Shown one piece after another: positions 52,796-62,442 of a stretch of DNA of 64,000 bases. The stretch lies in the NCBI RefSeq assembly GCF_900184935.1, contig NZ_FXYE01000004.1, forward strand, positions 1-64,000. The letters run 5' to 3'. The stretch comes from Actibacterium lipolyticum (lineage in GTDB: Bacteria > Pseudomonadota > Alphaproteobacteria > Rhodobacterales > Rhodobacteraceae). The position numbers and the translations under genes are program-made. Position 1 is the first letter of the stretch. Every line of letters begins with the position of its first letter. The notes beneath the pieces are model-generated. The model ran no database searches and was not told the origin of the DNA. It saw only the letters and a program-made list of their open reading frames with translations.

Positions 52796-54826
52796 TTAAT
52801 AGGCGTTCATCGTCAGCAGCTCATATTCCGCCACACGTTCGTCGTTCTGGTTGGTCAGGGTGACGTGCCAGCGGACCTCTCCGTACTCATCATTGCGTTT
52901 GGTTTTCTGCTTTACGGTCAGCCGCACGCCAAGGGTTTCGCCGGGTGATAGCGGGGCCATGAAACGTAAGTTATCCAAGCCGGTGTTGGCCAGAACGGGG
53001 CCGGGGTTGGGTTCAACAAACAGGCCGGCGGCAAAGGACAGCAACAGATAGCCATGCGCGACGCGCCCCGGAAAGAACGGGTTCGCGGCGGCAGCGTCTT
53101 CATCCATATGGGCATAGAACGTGTCGCCGGTGAATTCCGCGAAATGTTCGATGTCTTCGACCGTTACTTGGCGGGTTTCGGTGTGGATCGTTTCACCAAT
53201 CTCTAACGCGTTAAAACTGCGTGTGAATGGGTGCGCGGGGGCGGTGATTTCGCGCGCGCCGGGCACCCAGCGACCGCCAATCGCTGTTAGAATGTCGGGG
53301 CTGCCCTGAATGGCTGTGCGCTGCATGTAATGCATCACGCCGCGAATGCCGCCCAGTTCCTCGCCGCCGCCCGCGCGACCCGGACCGCCATGCACCATGT
53401 GGGGCAGGGGGGATCCGTGCCCGGTGCTTTCCGTCGCGCTGTCACGGTTGTTGAAATAAAGCCGCCCGTGCCACGCCGCAGCGCCCAAGGCCACCTGCCG
53501 CGCGACATCGCCATCATGGGTAAAGACCGACGCAACAAGGCTGCCCCGTCCTTTGTTGGTCAGGGCGATGGCATGGTCCAGATCTTGGTACCCCATGATG
53601 GTGCTGATTGGCCCAAAGGCTTCGGTATCGTGGATACGGGTGGCGGTGTCGGGGTCGGCGCAGTGGAACAGCATAGGGGGCACAAATGCGCCCGCCTCTA
53701 ACCCCGCGCCGTTTAGGGTGAAATTATCGGGGTCGCCGTAAACGCGTTCGGCCTGTTGGCCAAGGATCGCGGCCTTTTCCAGCACATCCTGTTTCTGCGC
53801 GGCCGAAACCAGCGCCCCCATGCGCGTGGTTTCAAGCCGGGGATCGCCGATCACGGTTTTTTCCAGCCGGGCGTTTAGCGCTTCGATCACGGGTTGCACG
53901 TGATTTTCGGGAACCAGAATCCGCCGAATTGCGGTGCATTTCTGGCCCGCTTTGGTCGTCATTTCGCGGTGAACCTCTTTGACGAACAGGTTAAATTCTG
54001 GCGTGCCGGGGGCGGCGTCAGGCCCAAGGACAGAGGCGTTAAGGCTGTCTTGTTCCGCGATAAACCGGATGGAGTTTCGCTGGATATGCGGCGCAGATCT
54101 CAGCTTAAGCGCGGTGTCGGCGGACCCGGTGAAGCTGACCACATCCTGCGCGTCCAACCGATCAAGCATATCGCCCAAACCGCCCGAAACGAGCTGCAGC
54201 GCGCCTTTTGGCAAGAGCCCACTGTCCAGCATTAAGCGCACGCAGGCTTCGGTCACATAACACGATGCCGTGGCGGGTTTTACGATGGCGGGCACGCCCG
54301 CCAACAGCGTGGGGGCCAGCTTTTCCAACATGCCCCAGACGGGAAAGTTGAAGGCATTGATATGAACCGCGACCCCCAGCAGGGGGGAGCAGATATGCTG
54401 CCCCAGAAAGGTGCCGTTGCGGCTTAGCTGTTCAACCTCTGCGTCCAGATAAACATGCGCATCAGGCATTTCGCGCCGCCCCTTAGAGGCATAGACGAAC
54501 ATCGTGCCTATACCCCCATCAATATCGATCAGGTGGTCGGATTGCGTGGCTCCCGTGTCAAAAGACAGATCGTAAAGCGCTTGTTTGTGACTGTTCAGAT
54601 GGGCCGCCAGCACCTTTATCATGCGGGCGCGGTCATGGAAGGTCATCTTTCGCAGGTTTGGCCCGCCAACGGTGCGGGCATTGTCCAGCATCGCGTCAAC
54701 GTCCAGCGCAGTGTTGCCAGCTTGGGCAATGATCTGGCCGTTTATCGCACTAGCGATTGCGCGCGCGCCGGTGCCCGGTTCAATCCACTGGCCCGCAGCA
54801 AAGGATTTGATTTGTTGGACAGTCAT
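52796..54826 (-). CDS. paaZ: Bifunctional oxepin-CoA hydrolase / semialdehyde dehydrogenase
   Basis: 676 residues, the usual size. N-terminal ALDH domain (about 1-520) with Glu/Cys motifs including [13 protein letters not shown] and [14 protein letters not shown] (catalytic Cys), then a C-terminal MaoC-like hot-dog domain (about 540-676) with [20 protein letters not shown] and [17 protein letters not shown] (Asp/His). The hydratase opens the oxepin-CoA ring and the dehydrogenase oxidises the resulting aldehyde. Divergent from paaG over a 95-bp regulatory gap. Confidence 0.94.
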   Translation of the reverse strand: MTVQQIKSFAAGQWIEPGTGARAIASAINGQIIAQAGNTALDVDAMLDNARTVGGPNLRKMTFHDRARMIKVLAAHLNSHKQALYDLSFDTGATQSDHLIDIDGGIGTMFVYASKGRREMPDAHVYLDAEVEQLSRNGTFLGQHICSPLLGVAVHINAFNFPVWGMLEKLAPTLLAGVPAIVKPATASCYVTEACVRLMLDSGLLPKGALQLVSGGLGDMLDRLDAQDVVSFTGSADTALKLRSAPHIQRNSIRFIAEQDSLNASVLGPDAAPGTPEFNLFVKEVHREMTTKAGQKCTAIRRILVPENHVQPVIEALNARLEKTVIGDPRLETTRMGALVSAAQKQDVLEKAAILGQQAERVYGDPDNFTLNGAGLEAGAFVPPMLFHCADPDTATRIHDTEAFGPISTIMGYQDLDHAIALTNKGRGSLVASVFTHDGDVARQVALGAAAWHGRLYFNNRDSATESTGHGSPLPHMVHGGPGRAGGGEELGGIRGVMHYMQRTAIQGSPDILTAIGGRWVPGAREITAPAHPFTRSFNALEIGETIHTETRQVTVEDIEHFAEFTGDTFYAHMDEDAAAANPFFPGRVAHGYLLLSFAAGLFVEPNPGPVLANTGLDNLRFMAPLSPGETLGVRLTVKQKTKRNDEYGEVRWHVTLTNQNDERVAEYELLTMNAY

Positions 54827-54867
54827 GGCGATGATCCTTGCAGCGGAAATTATCTTTACAATTAATT

Positions 54868-54883
54868 GACCGACCGGGCGGTC
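54868..54883. promoter_or_regulatory. TetR-type operator candidate between paaZ and paaG
   Basis: GACCGACCGGGCGGTC is 14/16 self-complementary. Sites of this ACCGnnCGGT form are common for TetR-family repressors of acyl-CoA catabolism, so PaaR (57473-58069) is the likely binder. Confidence 0.55.
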
Positions 54884-54921
54884 TATGCAACAATTTTTTA
54901 CGATGGCTGTGGGAGGGCATC

Positions 54922-55710
54922 TTGGAAAACACGATTAGGGTGCAAACGCACGAAACCTGGGTGGAACTTACGCTGAACCGCCCCGACCGGTTGAACAGCT
55001 TTACGGATGCGATGCACCTGTTGCTGCGTGATGCGATTTCAGAGGCTGAAAAAAATGGCGCGCGGGCGATCCTGTTGACGGGCGCAGGGCGTGGGTTTTG
55101 CGCGGGGCAGGATTTGGGCGACCGTGACCCTTCGAAAATGGATGGCCCGCCTAATTTGGGTCGCACGCTGGCAGAGTTCTATAACCCGCTGGTCCGCCAG
55201 ATCCGTGCGCTGAACATTCCAGTTGTCTGTGCCGTGAACGGTGTGGCTGCGGGGGCGGGGGCCAACCTTGCGCTGGCGTGTGACATCGTGCTGGCGGGTG
55301 AAAGTGCCAAGTTCATTCAATCGTTTGCCAAGGTGGGCTTGATCCCCGACGCTGGAGGCAGCTGGATGCTGACCCGGCTGTTGGGCGAAGCGCGGGCAAA
55401 GGCGCTTGCCCTGACTGCTGAACCGCTTGGCGCACAAAAAGCGGCGGATTGGGGTCTGATCTGGAAAGCAGTGCCAGATGACGCGTTGATGGAGGAGGCG
55501 CGGGCCTTGGCGTCGCGCCTTTCAGTTGGCCCAACCGTGGGCCTTGGGCAAACCAAACAGCTTATTCAGGCGGCGGGGGGCGAACCCCTGGATACGCATT
55601 TGGAGCGGGAGGCCGCTGTGCAAAAGCTCTGTGGTGAAACACCGGATTACGCCGAAGGGGTAAGCGCGTTTCTGGAAAAACGCGCGCCTGTGTTCACGGG
55701 GAAAGCGTGA
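54922..55710 (+). CDS. paaG: 1,2-Epoxyphenylacetyl-CoA isomerase
   Basis: 262 residues from TTG 54922, chosen for GGGAGGG 5 bases upstream and because it gives the usual PaaG length; the open frame extends to 54838. Crotonase fold: VELTLNRPDRLNSFTD, oxyanion loop LLTGAGRGFCAGQDLGDRD, VNGVAAGAGANLALACD and the catalytic Asp in GLIPDAGGSW. Isomerises ring-1,2-epoxyphenylacetyl-CoA to oxepin-CoA. It heads a run paaG-paaI-paaK-paaR. Confidence 0.9.
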   Translation: MENTIRVQTHETWVELTLNRPDRLNSFTDAMHLLLRDAISEAEKNGARAILLTGAGRGFCAGQDLGDRDPSKMDGPPNLGRTLAEFYNPLVRQIRALNIPVVCAVNGVAAGAGANLALACDIVLAGESAKFIQSFAKVGLIPDAGGSWMLTRLLGEARAKALALTAEPLGAQKAADWGLIWKAVPDDALMEEARALASRLSVGPTVGLGQTKQLIQAAGGEPLDTHLEREAAVQKLCGETPDYAEGVSAFLEKRAPVFTGKA

Positions 55711-56141
55711 TGGGGATTTCTGCAAAGGAACGCGCCGAACGCAGTGCCGAAGCGATGTGGCGTGATGACGGGGCATCGCAATGGGTTGGGTTGGAATTAC
55801 TGGGGGTGGACGAAGGGTTCGCGCGTATCGCACTCGTCGTTCAGGCGCATCACGCGAATGGCCACGGGATGTGCCACGGCGGCGTGATTTTCACCCTTGC
55901 CGACAGCGCGTTCGCCTTTGCCTGTAACAGCTACAATCAGGTGACCGTCGCCCAGCACAATTCGATCACCTATATCGCGCCCGGCCGCGTCGGTGACAGG
56001 TTGATCGCCACGGCAACCGAAGTTTCGCGCACAGGGCGCAGCGGTATTTACGACGTGTCCGTCCACGACCCCGAGGAAAAGCTTATTGCAAGCTTTCGTG
56101 GGCTTTCACGCACAATCGGCGGCGCTCTGTTCGAAGAGTAG
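55707..56141 (+). CDS. paaI: Phenylacetate-pathway hot-dog thioesterase
   Basis: 144 residues, with its GTG/ATG start overlapping the paaG stop. Hot-dog fold: central helix HGMCHGGVIFTLADSAFAFACN and the strand VAQHNSITYIAPGRVGDRL. PaaI hydrolyses aberrant ring-hydroxylated phenylacetyl-CoA, protecting CoA supply. The catalytic Asp in LADSAF fits the PaaI subgroup. Confidence 0.9.
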   Translation: MMGISAKERAERSAEAMWRDDGASQWVGLELLGVDEGFARIALVVQAHHANGHGMCHGGVIFTLADSAFAFACNSYNQVTVAQHNSITYIAPGRVGDRLIATATEVSRTGRSGIYDVSVHDPEEKLIASFRGLSRTIGGALFEE

Positions 56142-56159
56142 GCCGGGAGGGAGGATAAG

Positions 56160-57473
56160 ATGAAAGATTTGACGCCGCGAAAATCGGAACTGGACCCGAT
56201 CGAAGTTGCTTCGAGGGATGAAATTCAAGCGCTCCAGCTTGAGCGCCTGAAATGGTCGTTGCGCCATGCGTATGAAAACGTGCCAATGTATAAAAAGCGG
56301 TTCGATGACGTTGGCGTCCACCCCGATGATCTGAAATCGCTGGCTGATCTGGCCAAGTTTCCCTTCACGGAAAAAAACGACTTGCGCGACAATTATCCGT
56401 TCGGCTTGTTTGCGGTGCCGCGCGATCAGATCGTGCGGTTGCACGCGTCATCGGGCACCACGGGCAAGGCGACAGTGGTGGGGTACACCCGAAACGACAT
56501 CGACATGTTTGCCAACATGGTGGCGCGCAGCCTGCGTGCGTCGGGCATTCGCCCCGGCCAGATGGTCCACAACGCCTATGGCTATGGCCTGTTTACCGGG
56601 GGGCTTGGCGCGCATTACGGCATCGAACGGCTTGGCGCGACGGTGGTGCCGGTTTCGGGGGGCATGACCCCGCGCCAAGTGACCCTGATCGACGACTTCA
56701 AACCGGACGCGATCATGGTCACGCCGTCCTATATGCTGAACATCCTTGATGAGTTTCGGGCCCAAGGTGTGGACCCGCGCGAAAGCTCGTTGCAGGTGGG
56801 GGTGTTCGGGGCAGAGCCGTGGACCAACGCCATGCGCGCCGAGGTCGAAGAGGCGTTCGATATGCACGCGGTCGATATCTATGGGCTAAGCGAAATCATG
56901 GGCCCCGGCGTCGCCAATGAATGCGTTGAAACCAAAGATGGCCTGCACATCTGGGAAGACCATTTCTACCCCGAGGTGATAAACCCCGACACAGGCGAAC
57001 CCGTTGCGGACGGCGAACAGGGTGAACTGGTGTTCACCACCCTGACCAAAGAAGGGCTGCCGATGATCCGCTATCGTACCCGCGATCTGACCCGTTTGCT
57101 GCCCGGCACTGCGCGCAGCATGCGGCGGATGGAAAAGATCACCGGTCGGTGCGATGACATGATCATCCTGCGGGGCGTCAACGTCTTTCCCACCCAGATC
57201 GAAGAGCAGCTTCTGTCTGTGCCCGGCCTTTCGCCTCATTTCCAGATAGAGCTGTTGCAGGCCGGGCGAATGGATGCGATGCGCGTCCACGTAGAGGCCA
57301 CGCCCGCCGCCGCAGATGCCGAAAGCAGGGCCGCCGCCGCCGCGCGTTTGGCGCGCCAGATAAAAGAGACAGTGGGCATCAGCACGGAAATCATCGTGGC
57401 TGATCCGGGCGGCATCGCGCGCTCCGAAGGGAAGGCAAAGCGCGTTGTCGATAACAGGATGAAGGATGCGTAA
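56160..57473 (+). CDS. paaK: Phenylacetate-CoA ligase
   Basis: 437 residues. Adenylate-forming ligase that activates phenylacetate with ATP and CoA. P-loop-like SSGTTGKATVVGYTRND at about 100-116, YGLSEIMGPGVANEC, RTRDLTRLLPG and the hinge GRCDDMIILRGVNVFPTQIE. C-terminal lid ends with GKAKRVVDNR. GGGAGGGAGG-like sequence precedes the ATG. Its stop TAA shares one base with the ATG of paaR. Confidence 0.94.
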   Translation: MKDLTPRKSELDPIEVASRDEIQALQLERLKWSLRHAYENVPMYKKRFDDVGVHPDDLKSLADLAKFPFTEKNDLRDNYPFGLFAVPRDQIVRLHASSGTTGKATVVGYTRNDIDMFANMVARSLRASGIRPGQMVHNAYGYGLFTGGLGAHYGIERLGATVVPVSGGMTPRQVTLIDDFKPDAIMVTPSYMLNILDEFRAQGVDPRESSLQVGVFGAEPWTNAMRAEVEEAFDMHAVDIYGLSEIMGPGVANECVETKDGLHIWEDHFYPEVINPDTGEPVADGEQGELVFTTLTKEGLPMIRYRTRDLTRLLPGTARSMRRMEKITGRCDDMIILRGVNVFPTQIEEQLLSVPGLSPHFQIELLQAGRMDAMRVHVEATPAAADAESRAAAAARLARQIKETVGISTEIIVADPGGIARSEGKAKRVVDNRMKDA

Positions 57474-58069
57474 TGGCCCGCAAAATTGCGCCAGATTATA
57501 ACGCAAAACGCGCGCTTATTCTTAAGACCGCCGCACAGGTGTTTGCCGAACACGGGTACGACCGGGCCTCGCTTAACCAGTTGGCGGGTGCGTGCGATAT
57601 TTCTAAGGCGAATATCTATCACTATTACGGCAGCAAAGAGGATATCCTGTTTGCCATCCTCGATGGCTATCTGATGGCGCTGCGCGATCGGATTTGCGGG
57701 CTGAACATCGCCACGCTTTCCGCGCCCGACCAGCTAAGGGCCACCGTGTCCGAGGTGCTGTTGGCCTATCAGGGGGCCGATCATGAACACCGGCTTCAGA
57801 CGATGGCATTAGACGCGCTACCAGCCGACCGTCAGGACATTTTGCGCGGCTATCAGCGTGATTTGATCCGGCACCTTTCCCGGATCATGCGCACCGTCGC
57901 GCCCGAGGTGTTCGGCACCGACGCGGCCAAGCTTCGCTCTGCCACGATGTCAGTTTTCGGGATGATGAACTGGTTTTACATGTGGAACCGTAGTGCCGAC
58001 GAAAAGGCCCGGATGGACTATGCCAAACTGGTTAGCAACATGGTGCTGGACGGCGTGCAAGGGTTGTAA
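57473..58069 (+). CDS. paaR: TetR-family repressor of phenylacetate genes
   Basis: 198 residues. TetR HTH at about 10-55: RALILKTAAQVFAEHGYDRASLNQLAGACDISKANIYHYYGSKEDIL in three helices. The C-terminal helical ligand domain should bind phenylacetyl-CoA. Position at the end of paaG-I-K and beside paaE supports the PaaR name. The window also has a paaX gene, giving two different paa regulators. Converges with paaE, 2 bp apart. Confidence 0.87.
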   Translation: MARKIAPDYNAKRALILKTAAQVFAEHGYDRASLNQLAGACDISKANIYHYYGSKEDILFAILDGYLMALRDRICGLNIATLSAPDQLRATVSEVLLAYQGADHEHRLQTMALDALPADRQDILRGYQRDLIRHLSRIMRTVAPEVFGTDAAKLRSATMSVFGMMNWFYMWNRSADEKARMDYAKLVSNMVLDGVQGL

Positions 58070-58071
58070 CC

Positions 58072-59139
58072 CTATTGGTCATAGTCCAGCACGATCTTGT
58101 CGCTGATCGGATAACATTGGCAGGTCAGCACATATCCGCGCGCGACCTCGTAATCCTCTAGGGCGTGGTTTGCCATCATCTCTACCTCTCCTTCGATAAC
58201 CTTGGCACGGCAGGTAGAACAGACACCCGCCTTGCAGGCGAACGGTGCGTCGATGTCGTTGGCCAATGCGGCCTCTAACACGGTGCTGTCTTTTGGCATG
58301 GCGAAGCTACGGCTTGCCCCGTCCAGCTTGATGCGGGCCAGTGTTTCGTGCGTGCCGTCGGCTTCGGTAAGCGCGACAGCGGGGCGTGCGGCGCGGCCCG
58401 GTTGGTTGCTTGCGAACAGCTCAAACTTGATCTGATCTTTGGCCATCCCATGATCGACCAGCGCATCAGCAATGCCCAACATCATCGGTTCCGGCCCACA
58501 AATGAACGCCGTGTCGATTGTGGAAACATCGATCCATTGCTTGAACAGCTGGCCGCATTTTTCGGTATCCACGCGCCCGGTGAAAAGGTCGATGTCCTGA
58601 CTGTCAGATTCCAACACGTGAATGACGGCAAGGCGGCCCATATAGGTGTTTTTCAGATCCTCAAGCTCTTCGCGGAACATGATCGAATTCACCGCGCGGT
58701 TGGCATAGACTAGCGTGAACCGCGATTTTGGTTCACGCGTCAAAACCGTGCGCAGGATCGAAAGCACCGGCGTGATGCCCGACCCACCCGCAAAGCCGAC
58801 ATAGTGATGGGTGGCCAAAGGCGTTATGGGCGTGTGGAAATTGCCCATCGGCGGCATCGCCTCAAGCGTATCGCCGGGTTTCAGGTTGTCGTTCGCCCAT
58901 GTCGAAAACGCGCCGCCATCAACCTTTTTGATACCAACCTGCAGCACGCCGTCATCCAGCCCCGAACAGATGGAATAAGAGCGGCGCAGCTCTTCGCCAT
59001 CGAAATCTTTGCGAAAGGTAAGGTATTGGCCCTGCAAAAAGTCGAAATCAGCGCCAGCCGGGGGCGCAAGCGTCACGACCACAGCATCACGAATGGTTTT
59101 TTGCACGTCGGTCACGGTCAGCGGGTGGAAACGGGCCAT
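58072..59139 (-). CDS. paaE: Phenylacetyl-CoA epoxidase reductase subunit
   Basis: 355 residues. N-terminal FAD and NAD(P)H domains (FRKDFDGEELRRSYSICSG in two parts; VGFAGGSGITPVLSILRTVL) and a C-terminal plant-type [2Fe-2S] domain with CKAGVCSTCRAKVIEG and a last Cys in VLTCQCYP. Passes electrons from NADPH to the PaaABC diiron centre. AAGGAGGCACA stands before ATG 59139. Last gene of the paaABCDE operon. Confidence 0.94.
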   Translation of the reverse strand: MARFHPLTVTDVQKTIRDAVVVTLAPPAGADFDFLQGQYLTFRKDFDGEELRRSYSICSGLDDGVLQVGIKKVDGGAFSTWANDNLKPGDTLEAMPPMGNFHTPITPLATHHYVGFAGGSGITPVLSILRTVLTREPKSRFTLVYANRAVNSIMFREELEDLKNTYMGRLAVIHVLESDSQDIDLFTGRVDTEKCGQLFKQWIDVSTIDTAFICGPEPMMLGIADALVDHGMAKDQIKFELFASNQPGRAARPAVALTEADGTHETLARIKLDGASRSFAMPKDSTVLEAALANDIDAPFACKAGVCSTCRAKVIEGEVEMMANHALEDYEVARGYVLTCQCYPISDKIVLDYDQ

Positions 59140-59148
59140 TGTGCCTCC

Positions 59149-59610
59149 TTAGATGCACTTGAAATAGTCGAAGGGTTCCAGGCAGGTCTTGCAGCGCCAA
59201 TGCGCCTTGCAGGGGGTTGATCCGAACTGGCTGATGCGTTCGACATCGGCGTCGCCGCAATGCGGGCACGCGGTCGGCCCGCCTGCGGGTTGCGGTGGGG
59301 CGATGCCGTAATCCGTTAGCCGCGCCCGCCCTTTGTCGCTAAGCCAGTCGGTTGTCCACGGCGGTGAAAGCTGACGCTTTAGCGTGATCTTGTCGATGCC
59401 GCGCGCGCGCAGGGCGGTTTCGACATCAAGGTTGATAATGCTGGTCGCGGGGCACCCGGAATAGGTGGGCGTCAGGGCGACCTCTAACACGTCACCATTC
59501 CAGGCCACATCGCGAACGATGCCAAGGTCGACGACCGAAATCACCGGGATTTCCGGGTCGGGAACTTGGTCTAGCCATCGCCAGATCGTGGGGATATCGG
59601 GGCGGGTCAT
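59149..59610 (-). CDS. paaD: Phenylacetyl-CoA epoxidase accessory subunit
   Basis: 153 residues. N-terminal MIP18/SufT-like domain (LDQVPDPEIPVISVVDLGIVRDV in parts, TPTYSGCPATSIINLDV) and a C-terminal four-cysteine zinc ribbon (CPHCGDADV ... CKAHWRCKTCLEPF). Needed for PaaA-E function, probably in Fe-S or metal-site assembly. One base separates the paaC stop from its ATG. Confidence 0.93.
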   Translation of the reverse strand: MTRPDIPTIWRWLDQVPDPEIPVISVVDLGIVRDVAWNGDVLEVALTPTYSGCPATSIINLDVETALRARGIDKITLKRQLSPPWTTDWLSDKGRARLTDYGIAPPQPAGGPTACPHCGDADVERISQFGSTPCKAHWRCKTCLEPFDYFKCI

Positions 59611-59611
59611 G

Positions 59612-60367
59612 TCACCACGTCGCGCCGGGATACGCCCGTTGCAGCCACTGCATCTGGGCCAGCATATGCCCCAGATGTTCTGTGTGCTGTCGGCCGGTTT
59701 TGCCGCCTTGATGGGCGAATTGGCTTTCGGGTAGGGTCAGCGTGGCGTCGGCCATCACCTGATCAACCTTGCGCTGCCATTCGGCGCGCAGGCTGGCCGG
59801 GTCGGGCGCGATACCTGCGGCGGCCATGGCGTTGTCCACGTCATCGGCTGCGAACATCTCGCCAGCGAAGGGCCACAACAGGTCCACGGCGCTTTGCATC
59901 CGTTGGTGGCTTTCGTCGGTGCCATCGCCAAGCGCGATCACCAGATCGGCCGAGCGTTCAAGGTGATACGCCGCCTCTTTCACCGACTTGGCCGCAATTT
60001 CGGCCACGCGCGCGTCGGATGAGGCTTGAAGCCGGGTCAGAAGTAGGACGTGGAACGCATCAAAAAAGAACTGTCGTGTGATGGTGTGACCGAAATCCAG
60101 ATTGGGGCGTTCCAGCATCAGAAGGTTTCGAAAATCCCAGACGTCGCGCAAAAAGGCCAGATCATCGGCGGTGCGCCCCGCGCCCTCTACCTCGGCGGCA
60201 TAGCCAAGCCACATTTGGGTCTGGCCGATCAGATCAAGCGCAGTGTTGGCCAGTGCGATGTCTTCCTCCAGCCCCGGCGCTTGGCCGCACCATTCTGAAA
60301 TGCGGTGGCCCAGCACCAGCGTGTTGTCACCCATGCGCAGCAGGAATTGAAACAAGCCGTCCGACAT
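59612..60367 (-). CDS. paaC: Phenylacetyl-CoA epoxidase structural subunit
   Basis: 251 residues from ATG 60367, which overlaps the paaB stop (TGATG); GTG 60370 is in frame. Ferritin-like helical bundle without full diiron site: LRMGDNTLVLGHRISEWCGQAP, FLRDVWDFRNLLMLERPN, SVKEAAYHLERSADLVIALGDGTDESHQR in parts. Pairs with PaaA in the epoxidase core. Confidence 0.93.
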   Translation of the reverse strand: MSDGLFQFLLRMGDNTLVLGHRISEWCGQAPGLEEDIALANTALDLIGQTQMWLGYAAEVEGAGRTADDLAFLRDVWDFRNLLMLERPNLDFGHTITRQFFFDAFHVLLLTRLQASSDARVAEIAAKSVKEAAYHLERSADLVIALGDGTDESHQRMQSAVDLLWPFAGEMFAADDVDNAMAAAGIAPDPASLRAEWQRKVDQVMADATLTLPESQFAHQGGKTGRQHTEHLGHMLAQMQWLQRAYPGATW

Positions 60368-60657
60368 CACATCGACCCTATTTCATCGGGAATGTCGAAA
60401 AACGTCGGGTGGCGATAGACCTTGGAATTGGCGGGCTCAAACAACGGGCCTTTGTCGCCCGGTGCTGATGCGGTGATCTGCGCGGCCTCGACCACCCAGA
60501 TGGAAACACCCTCGTTCCGGCGGGTGTAAACGTCGCGCGCATTTTTCAGGGCGGCTTCGGCATCGGCGGCATGCAGGCTTCCGACATGGCGGTGCGACAG
60601 GCCATGCTGGCCGCGAATAAACACTTCCCACAGGGGGAGTTCAGGTGCGTTGCTCAT
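60367..60657 (-). CDS. paaB: Phenylacetyl-CoA epoxidase small subunit
   Basis: 96 residues from ATG 60657, overlapping the paaA stop (ATGA); the frame is open further upstream but has no support. PaaB pattern: [42 protein letters not shown] in parts, then [10 protein letters not shown]. Bridges PaaAC heterodimers. Confidence 0.93.
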   Translation of the reverse strand: MSNAPELPLWEVFIRGQHGLSHRHVGSLHAADAEAALKNARDVYTRRNEGVSIWVVEAAQITASAPGDKGPLFEPANSKVYRHPTFFDIPDEIGSM

Positions 60658-61646
60658 TGTGCTGCGATCCCTTGAGATTTGCGTTTGGCGGCATGGGCCA
60701 GCATCCCGTCGCGCACCCATGCACCATCATCCCACGCTTGTTTGCGGGTGTTCAGCCGTTCGGTGTTGCACGGGCCATTGCCGCTGATCACGTCAAAGAA
60801 TTCATCCCAATTCGGTTCAGAAAAATCATATTGGCCGGTTTCATCATTCCAGCGCAGATCGGGGTCGGGGACTGTCAGCCCAAGGTATTCAGCCTGTGGA
60901 ACGGTTTGATCGACGAACTTCTGGCGCAGTTCGTCGTTGGTGTTCATCTTGATCCGCCACGCCATGGATTGCGCCGAATGAACGCTGTCTTTGTCGGACG
61001 GGCCAAACATCATAAGCGAGGGGAACCAGAACCGGTTCAGCGCGTCCTGCGCCATCTTTTTCTGCGCGTCTGTGCCGTTTGCCATCTTCATCATGATGTC
61101 AAAGCCCTGACGCTGGTGAAACGATTCCTCTTTGCAGATACGCACCATCGCGCGGGCATAAGGGCCGTACGATGTGCGCTGCAACGGTACCTGGTTCATG
61201 ATCGCGGCGCCGTCCACCAACCAGCCAACCGCGCCCATATCGGCCCATGTCAGGGTCGGATAGTTGAAGATGGAGGAGTATTTCATCTTTCCATCAAGCA
61301 GCATCCGGGTCAGTTCATCGCGCGACACGCCAAGGGTTTCGGCGGCGCAATACAGATAGAGGCCATGCCCGGCCTCATCCTGCACCTTGGCCAGCAAAAT
61401 GGCCTTACGTTCCAACGTGGGCGCGCGGGTGATCCAGTTGCCTTCGGGCAGTTGGCCAACGATTTCGGAATGGGCGTGTTGGCCGATCTGGCGGATCAGG
61501 TTCTTGCGATACCCGTCGGGCATCCAATCTTTGGGCTCAATCTTATCGCCCGCGTCGATGCGTTCCTGAAAGGCACGTTCTTGCGGGTCCATCTCGTCCA
61601 ACGGTTTAACCCCGTGGCCTGTGGATTTTACCATCTGCGCGTACAT
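60654..61646 (-). CDS. paaA: Phenylacetyl-CoA epoxidase catalytic subunit
   Basis: 330 residues from ATG 61646 (GGGAGGGGCAGC upstream). Ferritin-like diiron oxygenase: ligands in [14 protein letters not shown] (E-x-x-H) and [13 protein letters not shown], with [10 protein letters not shown]-type substrate region. Epoxidises the ring of phenylacetyl-CoA. First gene of paaABCDE; the inverted repeat 60-100 bp upstream is a likely control site. Confidence 0.95.
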   Translation of the reverse strand: MYAQMVKSTGHGVKPLDEMDPQERAFQERIDAGDKIEPKDWMPDGYRKNLIRQIGQHAHSEIVGQLPEGNWITRAPTLERKAILLAKVQDEAGHGLYLYCAAETLGVSRDELTRMLLDGKMKYSSIFNYPTLTWADMGAVGWLVDGAAIMNQVPLQRTSYGPYARAMVRICKEESFHQRQGFDIMMKMANGTDAQKKMAQDALNRFWFPSLMMFGPSDKDSVHSAQSMAWRIKMNTNDELRQKFVDQTVPQAEYLGLTVPDPDLRWNDETGQYDFSEPNWDEFFDVISGNGPCNTERLNTRKQAWDDGAWVRDGMLAHAAKRKSQGIAAQ

Positions 61647-61705
61647 GCTGCCCCTCCCGATTGGATGCCCAATATTAGGGGAGGGGGTCGTTCCGCGCAA
61701 TTAAA

Positions 61706-61746
61706 ATGTTACATGGCACGCCAATATGGCAATTACCATGTAACAT
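61706..61746. promoter_or_regulatory. Widely spaced inverted repeat upstream of paaA
   Basis: ATGTTACATGG (61706-61716) and its exact inverse CCATGTAACAT (61736-61746), 30 bp apart centre to centre, about three helical turns. It differs from the site between paaZ and paaG, so may bind PaaX rather than PaaR. Confidence 0.55.
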
Positions 61747-61778
61747 ATGTTTACTAACATGCCGCGCGGTTTTGATCC

Positions 61779-62432
61779 TTACAGGATGGACTGGCCTGTC
61801 GCGGCCCAGTCTTTCGCGAACTGATCCAAGCCCTTGTCCGTCAGAACGTGGTTGGCCAAGCCTTTGATGACACTGGGCGGAATCGTTGCGACATCCGCGC
61901 CCGCGATCGCGGACTCCTTCACATGATTTGCCGACCGGATAGATGCGGCAAGGATTTCTGTTGTGAAGCCGTAATTGTCGTAAATCGCGCGGATGTCGGC
62001 GATCAGCTCCATCCCATCAATGTTCAGATCATCCAACCGACCGACGAAGGGCGAAATATAAGTTGCGCCCGCCTTGGCCGCCAAAAGAGCCTGATTGGCG
62101 GAAAAACACAGCGTTACGTTGGTCTTGATTCCTTTGGCATTGAAGTAGCGGCAGGCCTTTAGCCCATCAAGGGTCAGCGGCAATTTCACCACGACGTTAT
62201 CTGCGATGGCCGCAAGATGTTCGCCTTCGGCGATCATCCCGTCATAGGTCATCGATGCGACTTCGGCCGAAACCGGGCCATCAACCAAGCCGCAGATTTC
62301 GGCGACAACTTCTTTGAAATCACGGCCCGACTTGGCGATCAACGAGGGGTTGGTGGTTACACCATCCAACAGCCCATAGTCGTTCAACTCTTTGATGTCT
62401 TCGATGATTGCCGTGTCTACGAAGAATTTCAT
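61779..62432 (-). CDS. tal: Transaldolase / fructose-6-phosphate aldolase family
   Basis: 217 residues, the short (TalC/FSA) form. Motifs: [33 protein letters not shown] in parts, the Schiff-base Lys in [38 protein letters not shown] in parts and the ending [14 protein letters not shown]. Interconverts pentose-phosphate-pathway sugars. Ten base pairs after transketolase on the same strand, so cotranscribed. Confidence 0.92.
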   Translation of the reverse strand: MKFFVDTAIIEDIKELNDYGLLDGVTTNPSLIAKSGRDFKEVVAEICGLVDGPVSAEVASMTYDGMIAEGEHLAAIADNVVVKLPLTLDGLKACRYFNAKGIKTNVTLCFSANQALLAAKAGATYISPFVGRLDDLNIDGMELIADIRAIYDNYGFTTEILAASIRSANHVKESAIAGADVATIPPSVIKGLANHVLTDKGLDQFAKDWAATGQSIL

Positions 62433-62442
62433 ATTCGTCTCC

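Noticed and set aside
60645-61757. 370-residue plus-strand frame opposite paaA
   Set aside because: Antisense of paaA, which has intact diiron ligands and operon overlaps.
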